Of a stretch of DNA of 45,440 bases, positions 31,231-39,509 are shown in pieces; position 1 is the stretch's first letter; each line of letters starts with the position of its first letter. The notes beneath the pieces are model-generated. The model ran no database searches and was not told the origin of the DNA. It saw only the letters and a program-made list of their open reading frames with translations. The translations under genes were made by a program, and so were the position numbers. The stretch spans positions 34,217 through 79,656 of the forward strand of contig DFWZ01000032.1 in assembly GCA_002381565.1 (NCBI GenBank), read 5' to 3'. The stretch comes from Gallionella sp. UBA4121 (lineage in GTDB: Bacteria > Pseudomonadota > Gammaproteobacteria > Burkholderiales > Gallionellaceae).

Positions 31231-32319
31231 TTATTCGTGACTGGCGTAGCCTACCACTTCCAATCCAAAACCGGCCATGCTCGGCATCTTGTGCGGCGTC
31301 GACAGCAAGCGCATCTTGCCCACTTTCAAATCGCGCAATATCTGCGCACCGATGCCATAGCTGCGCGGATCCCAATGCTGTTGATCGCCAGCATCAAGCG
31401 TGGCGCGAGAGAGCAGATCCTGCGGCGTTTCACCGCGATGCAGCAATACCAGCACGGCGGCGTCAGCCTCGGCCATCTTCTGCAAGGCTTCATGCACGCT
31501 GGTCGAGTGTCCGGGGGATTTTTTCTCCAGAAAATCCATCACTGACAACGGCTCGTGCACGCGCACCAGCGTTTCCTGCTGCGCAACAATCTCGCCCTTC
31601 ACCAGCGCCAGATGAGTGCGCTGCGTGGTCTTGTCCACATAGGTCGCCAGATCGAATTCGCCGTAAGCGGTTTGTATCTTGCGCAGCGCCACACGCTCGA
31701 CCAGCTTTTCATGCTGGCTGCGATATTCGATCAGGTCGGCGATGGTACCGATTTTGAGATTGTGTAACTTGGCGTACTCGATCAAGTCCGGCAGGCGCGC
31801 CATCTCGCCATCATCCTTGAGTATCTCGCAAATCACCGATGCCGGGGTCAATCCCGCCATCTGAGCCAGATCGCAGCCGGCTTCGGTGTGTCCGGCGCGC
31901 ACCAGCACACCGCCATTTTGCGCGCGAAGCGGAAAAATATGGCCAGGTTGCACGATGTCGGCGGGCTTGGCATTTTTATCGGCCGCCGCCAGCACCGTGC
32001 GGGCTCTGTCCCCTGCCGAAATTCCGGTAGTCACCCCTGTTGCCGCCTCGATGGACATCGTGAAATTGGTCGCGAGTTGCAAACCGTTTTCCTGCACCAT
32101 CAGGGGCAGATTGATCTGACGGCAATGCGCTTCAGTGAGCGTGAGGCAAATCAGGCCGCGACCGTGGCGTGCCATGAAGTTGATTTTCTCGGGTGTGGCA
32201 AATTCGGCGGCGAATACCAGATCGCCCTCGTTTTCGCGGTCTTCCTCGTCTACCAGAATGACCATATTGCCTTTGCGAATTTCCTCGATAATCTCTCGTA
32301 TTGGTGCGATATCTGTCAT
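31231..32319 (-). CDS. ribB: 3,4-dihydroxy-2-butanone 4-phosphate synthase with degenerate GTP cyclohydrolase II domain (RibBX-type)
   Basis: Residues 1-200 are a complete DHBP synthase: VDEEDRENEGDL (metal Glu, Asp), TEAHC, and VRAGHTEAGCDLAQ with the conserved His. This domain makes the four-carbon unit for riboflavin from ribulose 5-phosphate. Residues about 205-362 align with GTP cyclohydrolase II, but the zinc-binding region (normally a Cys motif ending CDCG) reads EPLSVMDFLEKKSPGHSTS with no Cys, so the second activity is almost certainly lost. Such RibBX proteins are known, and a separate RibA is then expected elsewhere. It starts at ATG 32319. No FMN riboswitch is seen upstream. Confidence 0.93.
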   Translation of the reverse strand: MTDIAPIREIIEEIRKGNMVILVDEEDRENEGDLVFAAEFATPEKINFMARHGRGLICLTLTEAHCRQINLPLMVQENGLQLATNFTMSIEAATGVTTGISAGDRARTVLAAADKNAKPADIVQPGHIFPLRAQNGGVLVRAGHTEAGCDLAQMAGLTPASVICEILKDDGEMARLPDLIEYAKLHNLKIGTIADLIEYRSQHEKLVERVALRKIQTAYGEFDLATYVDKTTQRTHLALVKGEIVAQQETLVRVHEPLSVMDFLEKKSPGHSTSVHEALQKMAEADAAVLVLLHRGETPQDLLSRATLDAGDQQHWDPRSYGIGAQILRDLKVGKMRLLSTPHKMPSMAGFGLEVVGYASHE

Positions 32320-32388
32320 GCGTAACCTCGAAATTGGCGGGGCGGCTCAGCATGCCTTGCATGCGCCGTCCAAAGATTTGCTATTCTA
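32320..32388 (-). promoter_or_regulatory. ribB leader with extended -10 and a GCATGC hairpin
   Basis: On the minus strand, TGGTAGAAT (TAGAAT at 32388-32383) is an extended -10 box like the one before glyA. The following leader of about 55 bases contains GCATGC-AAG-GCATGC, a perfect 6-bp hairpin (about 32350-32364). The conserved boxes of an FMN riboswitch are not present. Confidence 0.45.
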
Positions 32389-32425
32389 CCATTTCTGCAT
32401 ACCGCCCAGCCTGCTCTAACAGAGA

Positions 32426-32731
32426 ATGACGCAGCGAACGACATCCGGCAACTGGTCCGCCAAGGTAACCCGAGAAAGTTTTGCACTTGACCTGGAAGAA
32501 GGCGTCTTCACGTGGTGCGACCCGAAGCGGATCGCACAGTCACTCAAGCGGTCGGCGGACACCAGCACGCACCGCAAGGCACCGCCGTTCCGTTCCGCGA
32601 TGTCCATGCTGGTGTTCTATATCAACCGCGCAGGCAGGAACCTGGATAAAAACCAGAAACACATTCTTGAACAAGCCAAGGATGAATTGCGCATGTTGTA
32701 CGGCAAAGGTCTGGGTAAAGTTCCTGATTGA
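32426..32731 (+). CDS. DUF3175 domain protein
   Basis: A 101-residue member of the DUF3175 family, recognised from WSAKVTRESFALDLEEGVF, IAQSLKRSADTSTHRKA, FRSAMSMLVFYINRAG and the LEQAKDELRMLYGKGLG tail. The family has no known function; it is basic and lacks a signal peptide or TM helix. The ATG at 32426 has only a weak AGAG upstream. It lies on the plus strand between ribE and ribB of the minus-strand riboflavin group, with its 5' end close to the ribB promoter. A GCCCC-TGGAC-GGGGC hairpin (32753-32767) follows its stop. Confidence 0.9.
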   Translation: MTQRTTSGNWSAKVTRESFALDLEEGVFTWCDPKRIAQSLKRSADTSTHRKAPPFRSAMSMLVFYINRAGRNLDKNQKHILEQAKDELRMLYGKGLGKVPD

Positions 32732-32787
32732 TTCAGATGCACATCGACGCGAGCCCCTGGACGGGGCCAAAACCGGGTTATTGCAAA

Positions 32788-33384
32788 CTACGCCTTGTCC
32801 GCCGTCATCATGCGCTCCACATAGCGGGCGATCAGGTCGATCTCCAGATTCACTCTGGATCCTGTCTTCAATTCATTTAACGTCGTCACATCCAGCGTGT
32901 GCGGAATCAGGTTCACCTCGAACTCGGCGCCGGCGACATGGTTCACGGTCAGGCTGACGCCATTGATGGTGATGGAGCCTTTCATCGCGATATACCTGGC
33001 AAGCTGATGGGGCGCACGCACCACCAGCCGCCAGCTCTCGCCGATGTCGTTGAACGCAATAACTTCGCCCACACCATCCACATGGCCGCTGACCAGATGC
33101 CCGCCCAGACGGTCCGACAGACGCAGGGCTTTCTCAAGATTGACGTGACCGCCCTGATGTTCAAGACCTACCGTGCAACTTAACGTTTCGCGCGAAACGT
33201 CAGCCGTAAAGGTACGGCCCTCTATTTTCACTGCGGTCAGGCACACGCCGTTCACCGCGATGCTGTCGCCTGTCTGCACGTCGCTCATATCCAGCACTTC
33301 GGCCGAAACACAGAGGCGTAAACCGCCCATCCGTTCTTCCGCCTTTGTAATGATGCCCACATCAGCAATGATTCCACTAAACAC
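32788..33384 (-). CDS. ribE: riboflavin synthase alpha chain
   Basis: Dismutates two 6,7-dimethyl-8-ribityllumazine molecules to riboflavin. It has 198 residues in two lumazine-binding repeats: MFSGIIADVG, SIAVNGVCLTAV and ADVSRETL (first), then HLVSGHVDGVG and GVSLTVNHVAG (second). The MF(S/T)G start confirms GTG at 33384, with GAGGGG seven bases upstream. ribD lies upstream with an 86-bp gap holding a CTCCGC-AAT-GCGGAG hairpin. The next minus-strand gene, ribB, is 468 bases away, beyond the DUF3175 gene. Confidence 0.96.
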   Translation of the reverse strand: MFSGIIADVGIITKAEERMGGLRLCVSAEVLDMSDVQTGDSIAVNGVCLTAVKIEGRTFTADVSRETLSCTVGLEHQGGHVNLEKALRLSDRLGGHLVSGHVDGVGEVIAFNDIGESWRLVVRAPHQLARYIAMKGSITINGVSLTVNHVAGAEFEVNLIPHTLDVTTLNELKTGSRVNLEIDLIARYVERMMTADKA

Positions 33385-33470
33385 GATTACCCCTCTTTAT
33401 GTTTTGCCTCCGCATTGCGGAGAATCTTTCTATTCGACTGGATGCCCGCCGCAGCCGGCCCCCGAAATGG

Positions 33471-34583
33471 TTAATCGGAGGCGGGTATGACGCCATTGTT
33501 TGCAACACGCGCCAAGATGCGCAAGTCACGCCCGACTTGCCGCACATCCTGCCATGCCAGATTAACGCGCTGATCAAGGCTGGTCAGTTCTCCCAGGCGA
33601 GCCATGCCGCGCGCCATATCGCCCAGCAACTGTGGCGCTATATACAGCAACAGCTCATCCACCAGCCCGGCATTCAGCAACGCGCCATTGAGGATACCGC
33701 CCGCTTCCACCAGCACTTCATTGCAACCCTTCTGCGCCAGATCGCGCAGCATGGCGCTCAAATCCACCTGTCCGTTGCCATCGGGTAATGCCACCACCGT
33801 CGCACCCAGATTCTCTAACAGCGCGATCTTCTGTTCATCACGCAACGCGCTATAAATCAGCGTGCCGCCGCCATTCAGAATGCGCGCCTCCATCGGCATG
33901 CGCAGGTTGCTGTCCAGCACCACACGCAATGGAGGCCTGACAACGTCAATCTCGCGCACATTCAATTGCGCATCGTCGGACAAAATCGTATTGATGCCTG
34001 TGAGCACCGCACATGAACGCGCCCGCCAGTGCTGCACATCCAGTCTGGCATCGGGCCCTGTGATCCACTGACTGACCCCGTTCGCCAGCGCCGTGCGTCC
34101 GTCCAGACTCATGCCGACCTTGGCACGCACCCAGGGCGTACCGCGCGTCATGCGGGCAAAAAAACCCGCATTCAAGTCACGTGCAGCGCCTTCCATCAGC
34201 CCGCAGTCGACTTTTATCCCGGCTGCACGCAGCAATGCCAGGCCCGTCCCTGACACTTGCGGATTAGGATCGGTCATGGCCACCACCACCCGCGCAACAC
34301 CCGCCGCTACAAGCGCATCGGCACAGGGCGGCGTGCGGCCATGATGACTGCACGGCTCCAGCGTCACATAAGCCGTCGCCCCACGTGCTGCGCTCCCCGC
34401 TTCCTGCAGCGCATACACCTCGGCATGGGGCTCCCCCGCTATTCTGTGCCAGCCACTGCCCACCAGCGTCTCATCTTTCACCAGCACACAACCGACACGC
34501 GGATTCGGACTGGTGGTGTAAAGCCCTCGCTCTGCCAGCCGCAGCGCCTGAGCCATCCATTTATTATCCGCCGCGCTGAGCAT
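33471..34583 (-). CDS. ribD: bifunctional diaminohydroxyphosphoribosylaminopyrimidine deaminase/reductase
   Basis: Second and third steps of the riboflavin pathway. Residues 1-145 are the zinc deaminase: SPNPRVGCVLV, EPHAEVYAL (His, Glu) and PCSHHGRTPPC (two Cys ligands). Residues about 148-370 are the reductase, starting RAKVGMSLDGRTALANG with NADPH-binding segments and EVLVEAGGILNGALL. The ATG at 34583 shares one base with the nrdR stop (TAATG). Its 370-residue length is normal. It is part of the nrdR-ribD-ribE run. Confidence 0.96.
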   Translation of the reverse strand: MLSAADNKWMAQALRLAERGLYTTSPNPRVGCVLVKDETLVGSGWHRIAGEPHAEVYALQEAGSAARGATAYVTLEPCSHHGRTPPCADALVAAGVARVVVAMTDPNPQVSGTGLALLRAAGIKVDCGLMEGAARDLNAGFFARMTRGTPWVRAKVGMSLDGRTALANGVSQWITGPDARLDVQHWRARSCAVLTGINTILSDDAQLNVREIDVVRPPLRVVLDSNLRMPMEARILNGGGTLIYSALRDEQKIALLENLGATVVALPDGNGQVDLSAMLRDLAQKGCNEVLVEAGGILNGALLNAGLVDELLLYIAPQLLGDMARGMARLGELTSLDQRVNLAWQDVRQVGRDLRILARVANNGVIPASD

Positions 34584-35056
34584 TATTCTGTTTGGTCGCT
34601 GACAGGCGTCCTGCGTACGGCCTTGACCGCCTCGGCAAAGTCGCCCACATCCTGAAAACTCTTGTACACGGAGGCAAAACGAATGTAGGCGACCTTGTCC
34701 AGCTTGAGCAATTCCTGCATCACCATCTCGCCCACCTGTCGCGAATCCACTTCGCGCTCGCCCAGTGCATACAGCTGCTGTGTGACGCTGTCTATCGCAG
34801 CATCCACCATTTCGGTTGAGACCGGTCGCTTGTGCAAGGCACGCTTGAAGCTTGTGCGCAGCTTTTCAGCTTCGAATTCGCAGCGGATGCCGTTTTGTTT
34901 GACGACCTGCGGCATGCGCAACTCTACCGTTTCATAGGTGGTAAAACGTTTGTCGCACGACACGCAGCGACGACGACGACGGATGCTGTCGCCCTCCTCG
35001 CTTTCTCGGGTATCCACGACCTGAGTTTCGTGACCTTTACAGAATGGACACTTCAT
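34583..35056 (-). CDS. nrdR: transcriptional repressor NrdR
   Basis: A 157-residue ATP-cone repressor of ribonucleotide reductase genes. The zinc ribbon is MKCPFC and RCVSCDKRF (four Cys), followed by the ATP-cone (about residues 49-139). ATG 35056 gives the canonical MKCPFC start; a more upstream start at 35083 would add nine unrelated residues from the repeat-rich spacer. The stop overlaps the ribD start. NrdR boxes were not located; the gene's own targets are probably elsewhere. Confidence 0.97.
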   Translation of the reverse strand: MKCPFCKGHETQVVDTRESEEGDSIRRRRRCVSCDKRFTTYETVELRMPQVVKQNGIRCEFEAEKLRTSFKRALHKRPVSTEMVDAAIDSVTQQLYALGEREVDSRQVGEMVMQELLKLDKVAYIRFASVYKSFQDVGDFAEAVKAVRRTPVSDQTE

Positions 35057-35059
35057 AGA

Positions 35060-35138
35060 CGAATGGTAAATAGTCAGTAGCAAGTGGCAAGTGGCAAATC
35101 AAAACCCCACTTACTACTCACCACTTTCCACTTACGAT
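35060..35138. repeat. glyA-nrdR spacer hairpin repeat
   Basis: AGTAGCAAGTGG (35076-35087) faces CCACTTACTACT (35107-35118), giving a 12-bp stem with one G-U position. It is surrounded by further AAGTGG-type units. On the minus strand the 35107-35118 arm is AGTAGTAAGTGG, exactly the core at 30157-30168. The element fills almost the whole spacer between the glyA stop and the nrdR ATG. Confidence 0.7.
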
Positions 35139-36386
35139 CTAGGCTCCATAGACCGGAAACTTGGTGGTCAGTTTTTTCACTTCACCGACCACGCGTGCGA
35201 TCACAACATCGTCGTTCGGCGCATCCAGCACATCGGCGATCAGGTGCGCCAGCTGCTCCGCTTCGAGTTCCTGGAAACCGCGCGTCGTCATGGCGGGGCT
35301 GCCGATACGGATGCCGGAAGTCACAAACGGTTTTTGCGGATCATTCGGAATGGCGTTCTTGTTGACAGTGATGTGCGCGCGTCCCAGTGCCGCTTCGGCA
35401 TCCTTACCGGTCAGGTTCTTGGCTTGCAGATCGACCAGAAACACATGGCTGTCGGTGCGGCCGGACACGATGCGCACACCCCGTTCCTGCAACACACGGG
35501 TCATCACGCGCGCGTTCTCCACGACCTGGCGCTGATAAATCTTGAACTCATGGCTGCCCGCCTCCTTGAACGCAACCGCCTTGGCCGCAATCACATGCAT
35601 CAGCGGGCCACCCTGCAGGGCCGGGAAGATCGCCGAGTTCAGCGCCTTTTCATGTTCGGCTTTTGCCAGAATCAGGCCGCCGCGCGGGCCGCGCAAGGTC
35701 TTGTGAGTGGTGGTGGTGACAAAATCGGCGATACCGACCGGGCTGGGGTACACGCCTGCCGCAATCAGACCGGCATAGTGCGCCATGTCAACAAACAAAT
35801 AGGCGCCGACGCTGTCGGCGATTTCGCGAAAACGCTTCCAGTCGATCACCAGCGAGTAAGCGGAGGCGCCGGCCACGATCATCTTGGGCTTGTGCTCAGT
35901 CGCCAGCGCCTGCACCTGGTCGTAGTCGATTTCTTCCTTGTCGTTCAGGCCGTACTGGATGGCGTTATACAGCTTGCCGCTGATATTCACCGATGCGCCG
36001 TGGGTCAAATGGCCGCCATGCGCCAGCGACATACCCAGGATCGTATCTCCCGGCTTCAGGACGGAAACATACACCGCCTGATTGGCCTGCGAGCCTGAGT
36101 GCGGCTGCACGTTGGCATATTCCGCGCCAAACAGCGCCTTTGCCCTGTCGATGGCGAGCTGTTCGGCCACGTCCACAAATTCGCAACCGCCGTAATAGCG
36201 CTTGCCCGGATAACCTTCGGCATACTTATTGGTCAGCTTGGAGCCCTGCGCTTCCATCACCGCCGTGCTGGTGTAATTTTCCGAGGCGATCAGTTCGATG
36301 TGATCTTCCTGACGCTGATTTTCATTCTGAATCGCGGCCCACAATTCCGGATCCGTGACGGCAATGGTGTCTTTGCTGGAGAACAT
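35139..36386 (-). CDS. glyA: serine hydroxymethyltransferase
   Basis: PLP enzyme that interconverts serine and glycine and supplies one-carbon units to folate. It has 415 residues. NLIASENY-type ELIASENYTS, EGYPGKRYYGGCEFVD, the folate-binding HGGHLTHGASVN and the PLP Lys motif TTTTHKTLRGPRGG are all present, and TSGIRIGSPAMTTRGF is the C-terminal signature. ATG 36386 is preceded by AGGA (spacing about 9). An extended -10 promoter lies at 36423-36431. It heads the glyA-nrdR-ribD-ribE group. Confidence 0.98.
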   Translation of the reverse strand: MFSSKDTIAVTDPELWAAIQNENQRQEDHIELIASENYTSTAVMEAQGSKLTNKYAEGYPGKRYYGGCEFVDVAEQLAIDRAKALFGAEYANVQPHSGSQANQAVYVSVLKPGDTILGMSLAHGGHLTHGASVNISGKLYNAIQYGLNDKEEIDYDQVQALATEHKPKMIVAGASAYSLVIDWKRFREIADSVGAYLFVDMAHYAGLIAAGVYPSPVGIADFVTTTTHKTLRGPRGGLILAKAEHEKALNSAIFPALQGGPLMHVIAAKAVAFKEAGSHEFKIYQRQVVENARVMTRVLQERGVRIVSGRTDSHVFLVDLQAKNLTGKDAEAALGRAHITVNKNAIPNDPQKPFVTSGIRIGSPAMTTRGFQELEAEQLAHLIADVLDAPNDDVVIARVVGEVKKLTTKFPVYGA

Positions 36387-36422
36387 GGCAGATATTCCTA
36401 AATAAAAATAAAATAATCGCGA

Positions 36423-36431
36423 ATTCTACCA
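36423..36431 (-). promoter_or_regulatory. extended -10 promoter of glyA
   Basis: On the minus strand TGGTAGAAT (TAGAAT at 36428-36423) is an extended -10 box, 36 bases before the ATG. No good -35 box is seen, as is usual for extended -10 promoters. The same TGGTAGAAT precedes ribB. Confidence 0.45.
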
Positions 36432-36451
36432 TGTGCCGACCATTTTCTGGC

Positions 36452-36660
36452 CGGGACTAGCCCTGCGGCTGGCTACTTTCTTTGCACGACCCAAGAAAGC
36501 AAGCCACTACCCATCTGCTATCGAGGATAGGCGAGCTTCTGCTAGCGAGACTAAGCCGTCGTTGCCGAAGGTACTTGCGATGGACTGCTTTGTGGAAGAA
36601 AGCGGAGCCTGAGAAATGTCTATGGAAGTGGGAATATTCGGCCAATCGAATCCAACATAT
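36452..36660. other. 209-bp spacer with inverted-repeat motifs, no gene
   Basis: Between the glyA promoter and the Sel1 gene end. GGCTACTTTCTTTGCACGAC and CAAGAAAGCAAGCCAC pair imperfectly (CTTTCTTTG against CAAGAAAG); this CTTTCTTTG/CAAGAAAG motif is a common intergenic repeat of proteobacteria. The remainder shows no coding signal. No terminator with a T-run is seen for the Sel1 gene. Confidence 0.4.
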
Positions 36661-37839
36661 TTACTTACCTTGCATTTTGTCAATCACTGTCCCCATCACG
36701 TGGAGAAAACCTCCAGCCATCTGCTTCTCGTGTTCCTGCTGTGCTGCACTTGCTCTCAAGTTTGCAAGTAAATCTCGTTCTTTATCAGGAGAATGTTCAA
36801 GCGCCAAGTTTGAATATTCGGCGTTCTGTTGTTTAATTTTGTTATCACTATTCGCGGTAAGTGTCGAAACCATGCGTTGCAAGTTTATACTTTCCATAGC
36901 ATCTGGATTCCCCTTATCCGCAGCCTTCTGATACCATATATTTGCTTGCTTCTCGTCCTTTTCGACCCCATTACCTAAGTCATAACTTAATCCAAGCATA
37001 AATTGGGCATCCGGTCGTCCTTGATCAGCCGCTTTGTGAATCCATTTTGTCGCCTGTACTTTGTCAACTGGAATGCTCCGACCCATGCGATATAAAACGC
37101 CCAACAAAAATTGGGCGTCAGCGAATCCATCATCAGCTGCCTTGCGACAAAATTCAGCGGCTTGTATGTTATTGCTTGGCTCCTTCCAATCAGAATCTGA
37201 GGCGATGATGTTAGCAAGAAGACATTTCGCCTCTGCCTGCCCTTGATCAGTCGCCTTTCGAAACAGGGCAGTTGCTTGCCCACGATCCTTTAACGTTCCT
37301 ACACCTGTTAAATACGCAATGCCCAAATTAATTTGATCTACTGCTGATCCGCTATTGGCTGCCTTGCGTAATACAGAGAATTGTTTAGTTTCTTTTTGGG
37401 ACCGCTCGGCCAATTTTCGCCACCAGTCTCCTGAATGATCATCAAGCTTGGGAACAATTTGTCCTCTGATAAACATAGTTTCAAGTCTAACTCTCGCAAG
37501 CATATAATCCTGCTCGGCAGCCTTACGATACCACTCAACTGCCTGAACAACGTCCTTGGAAACTCCCCGTCCTTCCTCGTAATCCCGACCTAAGTTATTT
37601 TGAGCTACAGCATTACCTTGAGCAGCAGCTTTTCTAAACCATAAGACAGATTGAGCATCATCTCTTGGCGTGCCTAATCCGCCGGAATAAATTAATCCGA
37701 GCATTGCTTGTGAATCAGAGTTTCCATTCTCAGCCTTTTGAAGCAAGGCTTCTTTATCCATAGAGAGTGCATGCCCGTAAATGGAAAACAATAGCAAGCT
37801 TACAAATACGGCCAATAATAATCTCTTCATGTTGTCCAT
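36661..37839 (-). CDS. exported Sel1-repeat protein
   Basis: A 392-residue secreted or periplasmic protein. A signal peptide (MKRLLLAVFVSLLLFSIYG from Met4, cleavage near HALS) precedes about six Sel1/TPR-like repeats between residues 27 and 305, with the A-x-x-W-(F/Y)-x-K-A-A motif (VLWFRKAAAQGNAVAQNNLG, EWYRKAAEQ, KWIHKAADQGRPDAQFMLG). Residues 305-392 are a helical, Gln/Glu-rich tail. Sel1 repeats mediate protein interactions; the function is unknown. Met4 may be the true start. The gene is AT-richer than its neighbours: 25 of 60 bases at 36841-36900 are G/C, against 34 of 60 at 35401-35460 in glyA. It is flanked by repeat-like spacers, so recent transfer is possible. Confidence 0.9.
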   Translation of the reverse strand: MDNMKRLLLAVFVSLLLFSIYGHALSMDKEALLQKAENGNSDSQAMLGLIYSGGLGTPRDDAQSVLWFRKAAAQGNAVAQNNLGRDYEEGRGVSKDVVQAVEWYRKAAEQDYMLARVRLETMFIRGQIVPKLDDHSGDWWRKLAERSQKETKQFSVLRKAANSGSAVDQINLGIAYLTGVGTLKDRGQATALFRKATDQGQAEAKCLLANIIASDSDWKEPSNNIQAAEFCRKAADDGFADAQFLLGVLYRMGRSIPVDKVQATKWIHKAADQGRPDAQFMLGLSYDLGNGVEKDEKQANIWYQKAADKGNPDAMESINLQRMVSTLTANSDNKIKQQNAEYSNLALEHSPDKERDLLANLRASAAQQEHEKQMAGGFLHVMGTVIDKMQGK

Positions 37840-38061
37840 TTTTTAGGGCTGAAACTTATAATTGAAATATTCCCCTGAATGACCGTTGCGGCCGACCGCC
37901 GCCTGTCGAACTTCTGCACGCCAACGACTGCTTTACTGCCGAAACCAGTCGTTCAACTTGAAATACGTGAAGTTCCGTTAATGGCACATAGCGGCCTGCC
38001 ATTTCCGTTATATTTTTACATGCGCTCTTTAGCGTGTCTCCCCCTGCGCACCCGCTCCAGC
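37840..38061. other. 222-bp spacer upstream of the Sel1 gene, no gene
   Basis: The start of the region (37840-37870) is AT-rich and may hold the Sel1 promoter (TTATAAGTTT on the minus strand). The middle, GTTGCGGCCGACCGCCGCC through ACGACTGCTTTACTGCC and CAGTCGTTC, has internal palindromes (CAACGACTG against CAGTCGTT) and looks like a fragment of a dispersed intergenic element. No open frame here resembles a protein. Confidence 0.4.
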
Positions 38062-39444
38062 CTAGCACCCTGCGACCGTCATGCCTTCAACCAGGATTGA
38101 GCCGCACTGGCGCGAGCCTTGCACCAGCACGTCGCGACCGACCGCGACGATGTTGCGGTACATATCCTTGAGATTGCCGGCGATGGTAATTTCATGCACC
38201 GGATACTGGATCTCGCCGTTCTCCACCCAGAAACCGGCTGCTCCGCGTGAATAGTCGCCGGTGATGGAATTGACCCCCTGCCCCAGCAACTCGGTGACCA
38301 GCAGTCCCTTGTGCATGGTCTTGAGCAAGCCTGCCAGATCCAACCCGCCCACGCCGGATGGCTGCAAGATCAGATTGTGGTTGCCGCCCGAGTTGCCGGT
38401 TGATTGCAGACCTAACTTGCGCGCAGAATAGGTGCCCAGAAAGTAGCCGCGCAGCACGCCGTTCTCGACAATGTTGCGACGCTGGGTTTTCACCCCCTCA
38501 TCATCGAAGGCGCCGGACGCCAGACCTCTCGGGATGTCAGGTATATCGCTGATATTGATATGCGACGAAAAGACCGGCTGATCGAGTTGATCGAGCAAAA
38601 ATGACGATTTTCGATACAGACTGCCGCCGCTCACCGCACCCACGAAATGCCCCAGCAGACTGGCAGCCACCGACGCATCGAACAGCACCGGAACCTGCAT
38701 CGTCGCAATCTGCCTGGCCCCCAGGCGGCGCACCGTACGCTCGGCTGCAATACGGCCCACTTGTTGCGCTGCCAGCAGATCACCCGCACAGCGCGCTGTG
38801 CTATACCAGTAATCGCGCTCCATCGCATCATCCTGCTCGGCGATGACCGAGCAACTGACGCTATGGCGCGAAGTCGGATAGCCAGCGACAAACCCCAGGC
38901 TATTGGCAAAAACGAATTGCGCCTCATGTATGTTCACCGTCGCACCTTCCGAATTCTGAATGCGCGCATCCGCATCCAGCGCAGACCGCTCACACTCCTG
39001 AGCGAGCGAGATGGCTTCCTCCACCGACAAATCCCAGGGATGATACAAATCCAGATCAGGGAAATCGCGTGCCAGACTCGCCTCTTCGGGCAGCCCCGAA
39101 CAGTCATCGATTGCGGTGTAGCGCGCGATGGACAAGGCAGCATCTACCGTGTCGCGCACGGCTTGCGAAGAAAAATCCGAGGTGCTGGCATTGCCGCGTT
39201 TCCCACCCAGATAAACCGTGATCCCCAAGCCCTTGTCGCGATTGTATTCTATGGTTTCCACTTCGCCCTGGCGCACCGTGACAGCCTGACCGAAACCTTC
39301 GGAAACCTCGGCAGATGCGGCCGTCGCGCCTTGCCGCTTTGCATAGTCCAGCATGTCCTGAGCGATATTGCGCAGATTCTCAGCCGAGTTGGAAAATCGA
39401 TCCTGAGCCAGAGGATGTTGCGCAGACGACATAGGTTTGTTCAT
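38062..39444 (-). CDS. pmbA: metalloprotease-like protein PmbA/TldE
   Basis: A 460-residue partner of TldD. The TldD/E heterodimer processes small peptides such as microcin B17 and antitoxin CcdA; the catalytic zinc site is in TldD, and TldE lacks the HExxxH motif, as here. GLGITVYLGGKRGNASTSDF, GIPRGLASGAFDDEGVKT-like DIPRGLASGAFDDEG, SARKLGLQSTGNSGG and GDYSRGAAGFWVENG are family segments. I use ATG 39444; an earlier in-frame ATG at 39480 would add 12 residues that are not family-like. darP diverges 65 bases away. No tldD is in the window. Confidence 0.95.
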   Translation of the reverse strand: MNKPMSSAQHPLAQDRFSNSAENLRNIAQDMLDYAKRQGATAASAEVSEGFGQAVTVRQGEVETIEYNRDKGLGITVYLGGKRGNASTSDFSSQAVRDTVDAALSIARYTAIDDCSGLPEEASLARDFPDLDLYHPWDLSVEEAISLAQECERSALDADARIQNSEGATVNIHEAQFVFANSLGFVAGYPTSRHSVSCSVIAEQDDAMERDYWYSTARCAGDLLAAQQVGRIAAERTVRRLGARQIATMQVPVLFDASVAASLLGHFVGAVSGGSLYRKSSFLLDQLDQPVFSSHINISDIPDIPRGLASGAFDDEGVKTQRRNIVENGVLRGYFLGTYSARKLGLQSTGNSGGNHNLILQPSGVGGLDLAGLLKTMHKGLLVTELLGQGVNSITGDYSRGAAGFWVENGEIQYPVHEITIAGNLKDMYRNIVAVGRDVLVQGSRQCGSILVEGMTVAGC

Positions 39445-39509
39445 AACTTCAAGCTGTAAATTGATGAAAGGCGCTATCATAGCAGTATCTCACAGCCACA
39501 TTGCATACC

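Noticed and set aside
32320..32425. FMN riboswitch upstream of ribB
   Set aside because: The conserved boxes of the RFN element are absent, and the leader is only about 55 bases. Only a GCATGC hairpin is present.
36661..37839. CRISPR or tandem DNA array in the Sel1 gene
   Set aside because: The repetition is at protein level (Sel1 motifs of about 36 residues) with diverged DNA; there are no identical repeats with spacers.
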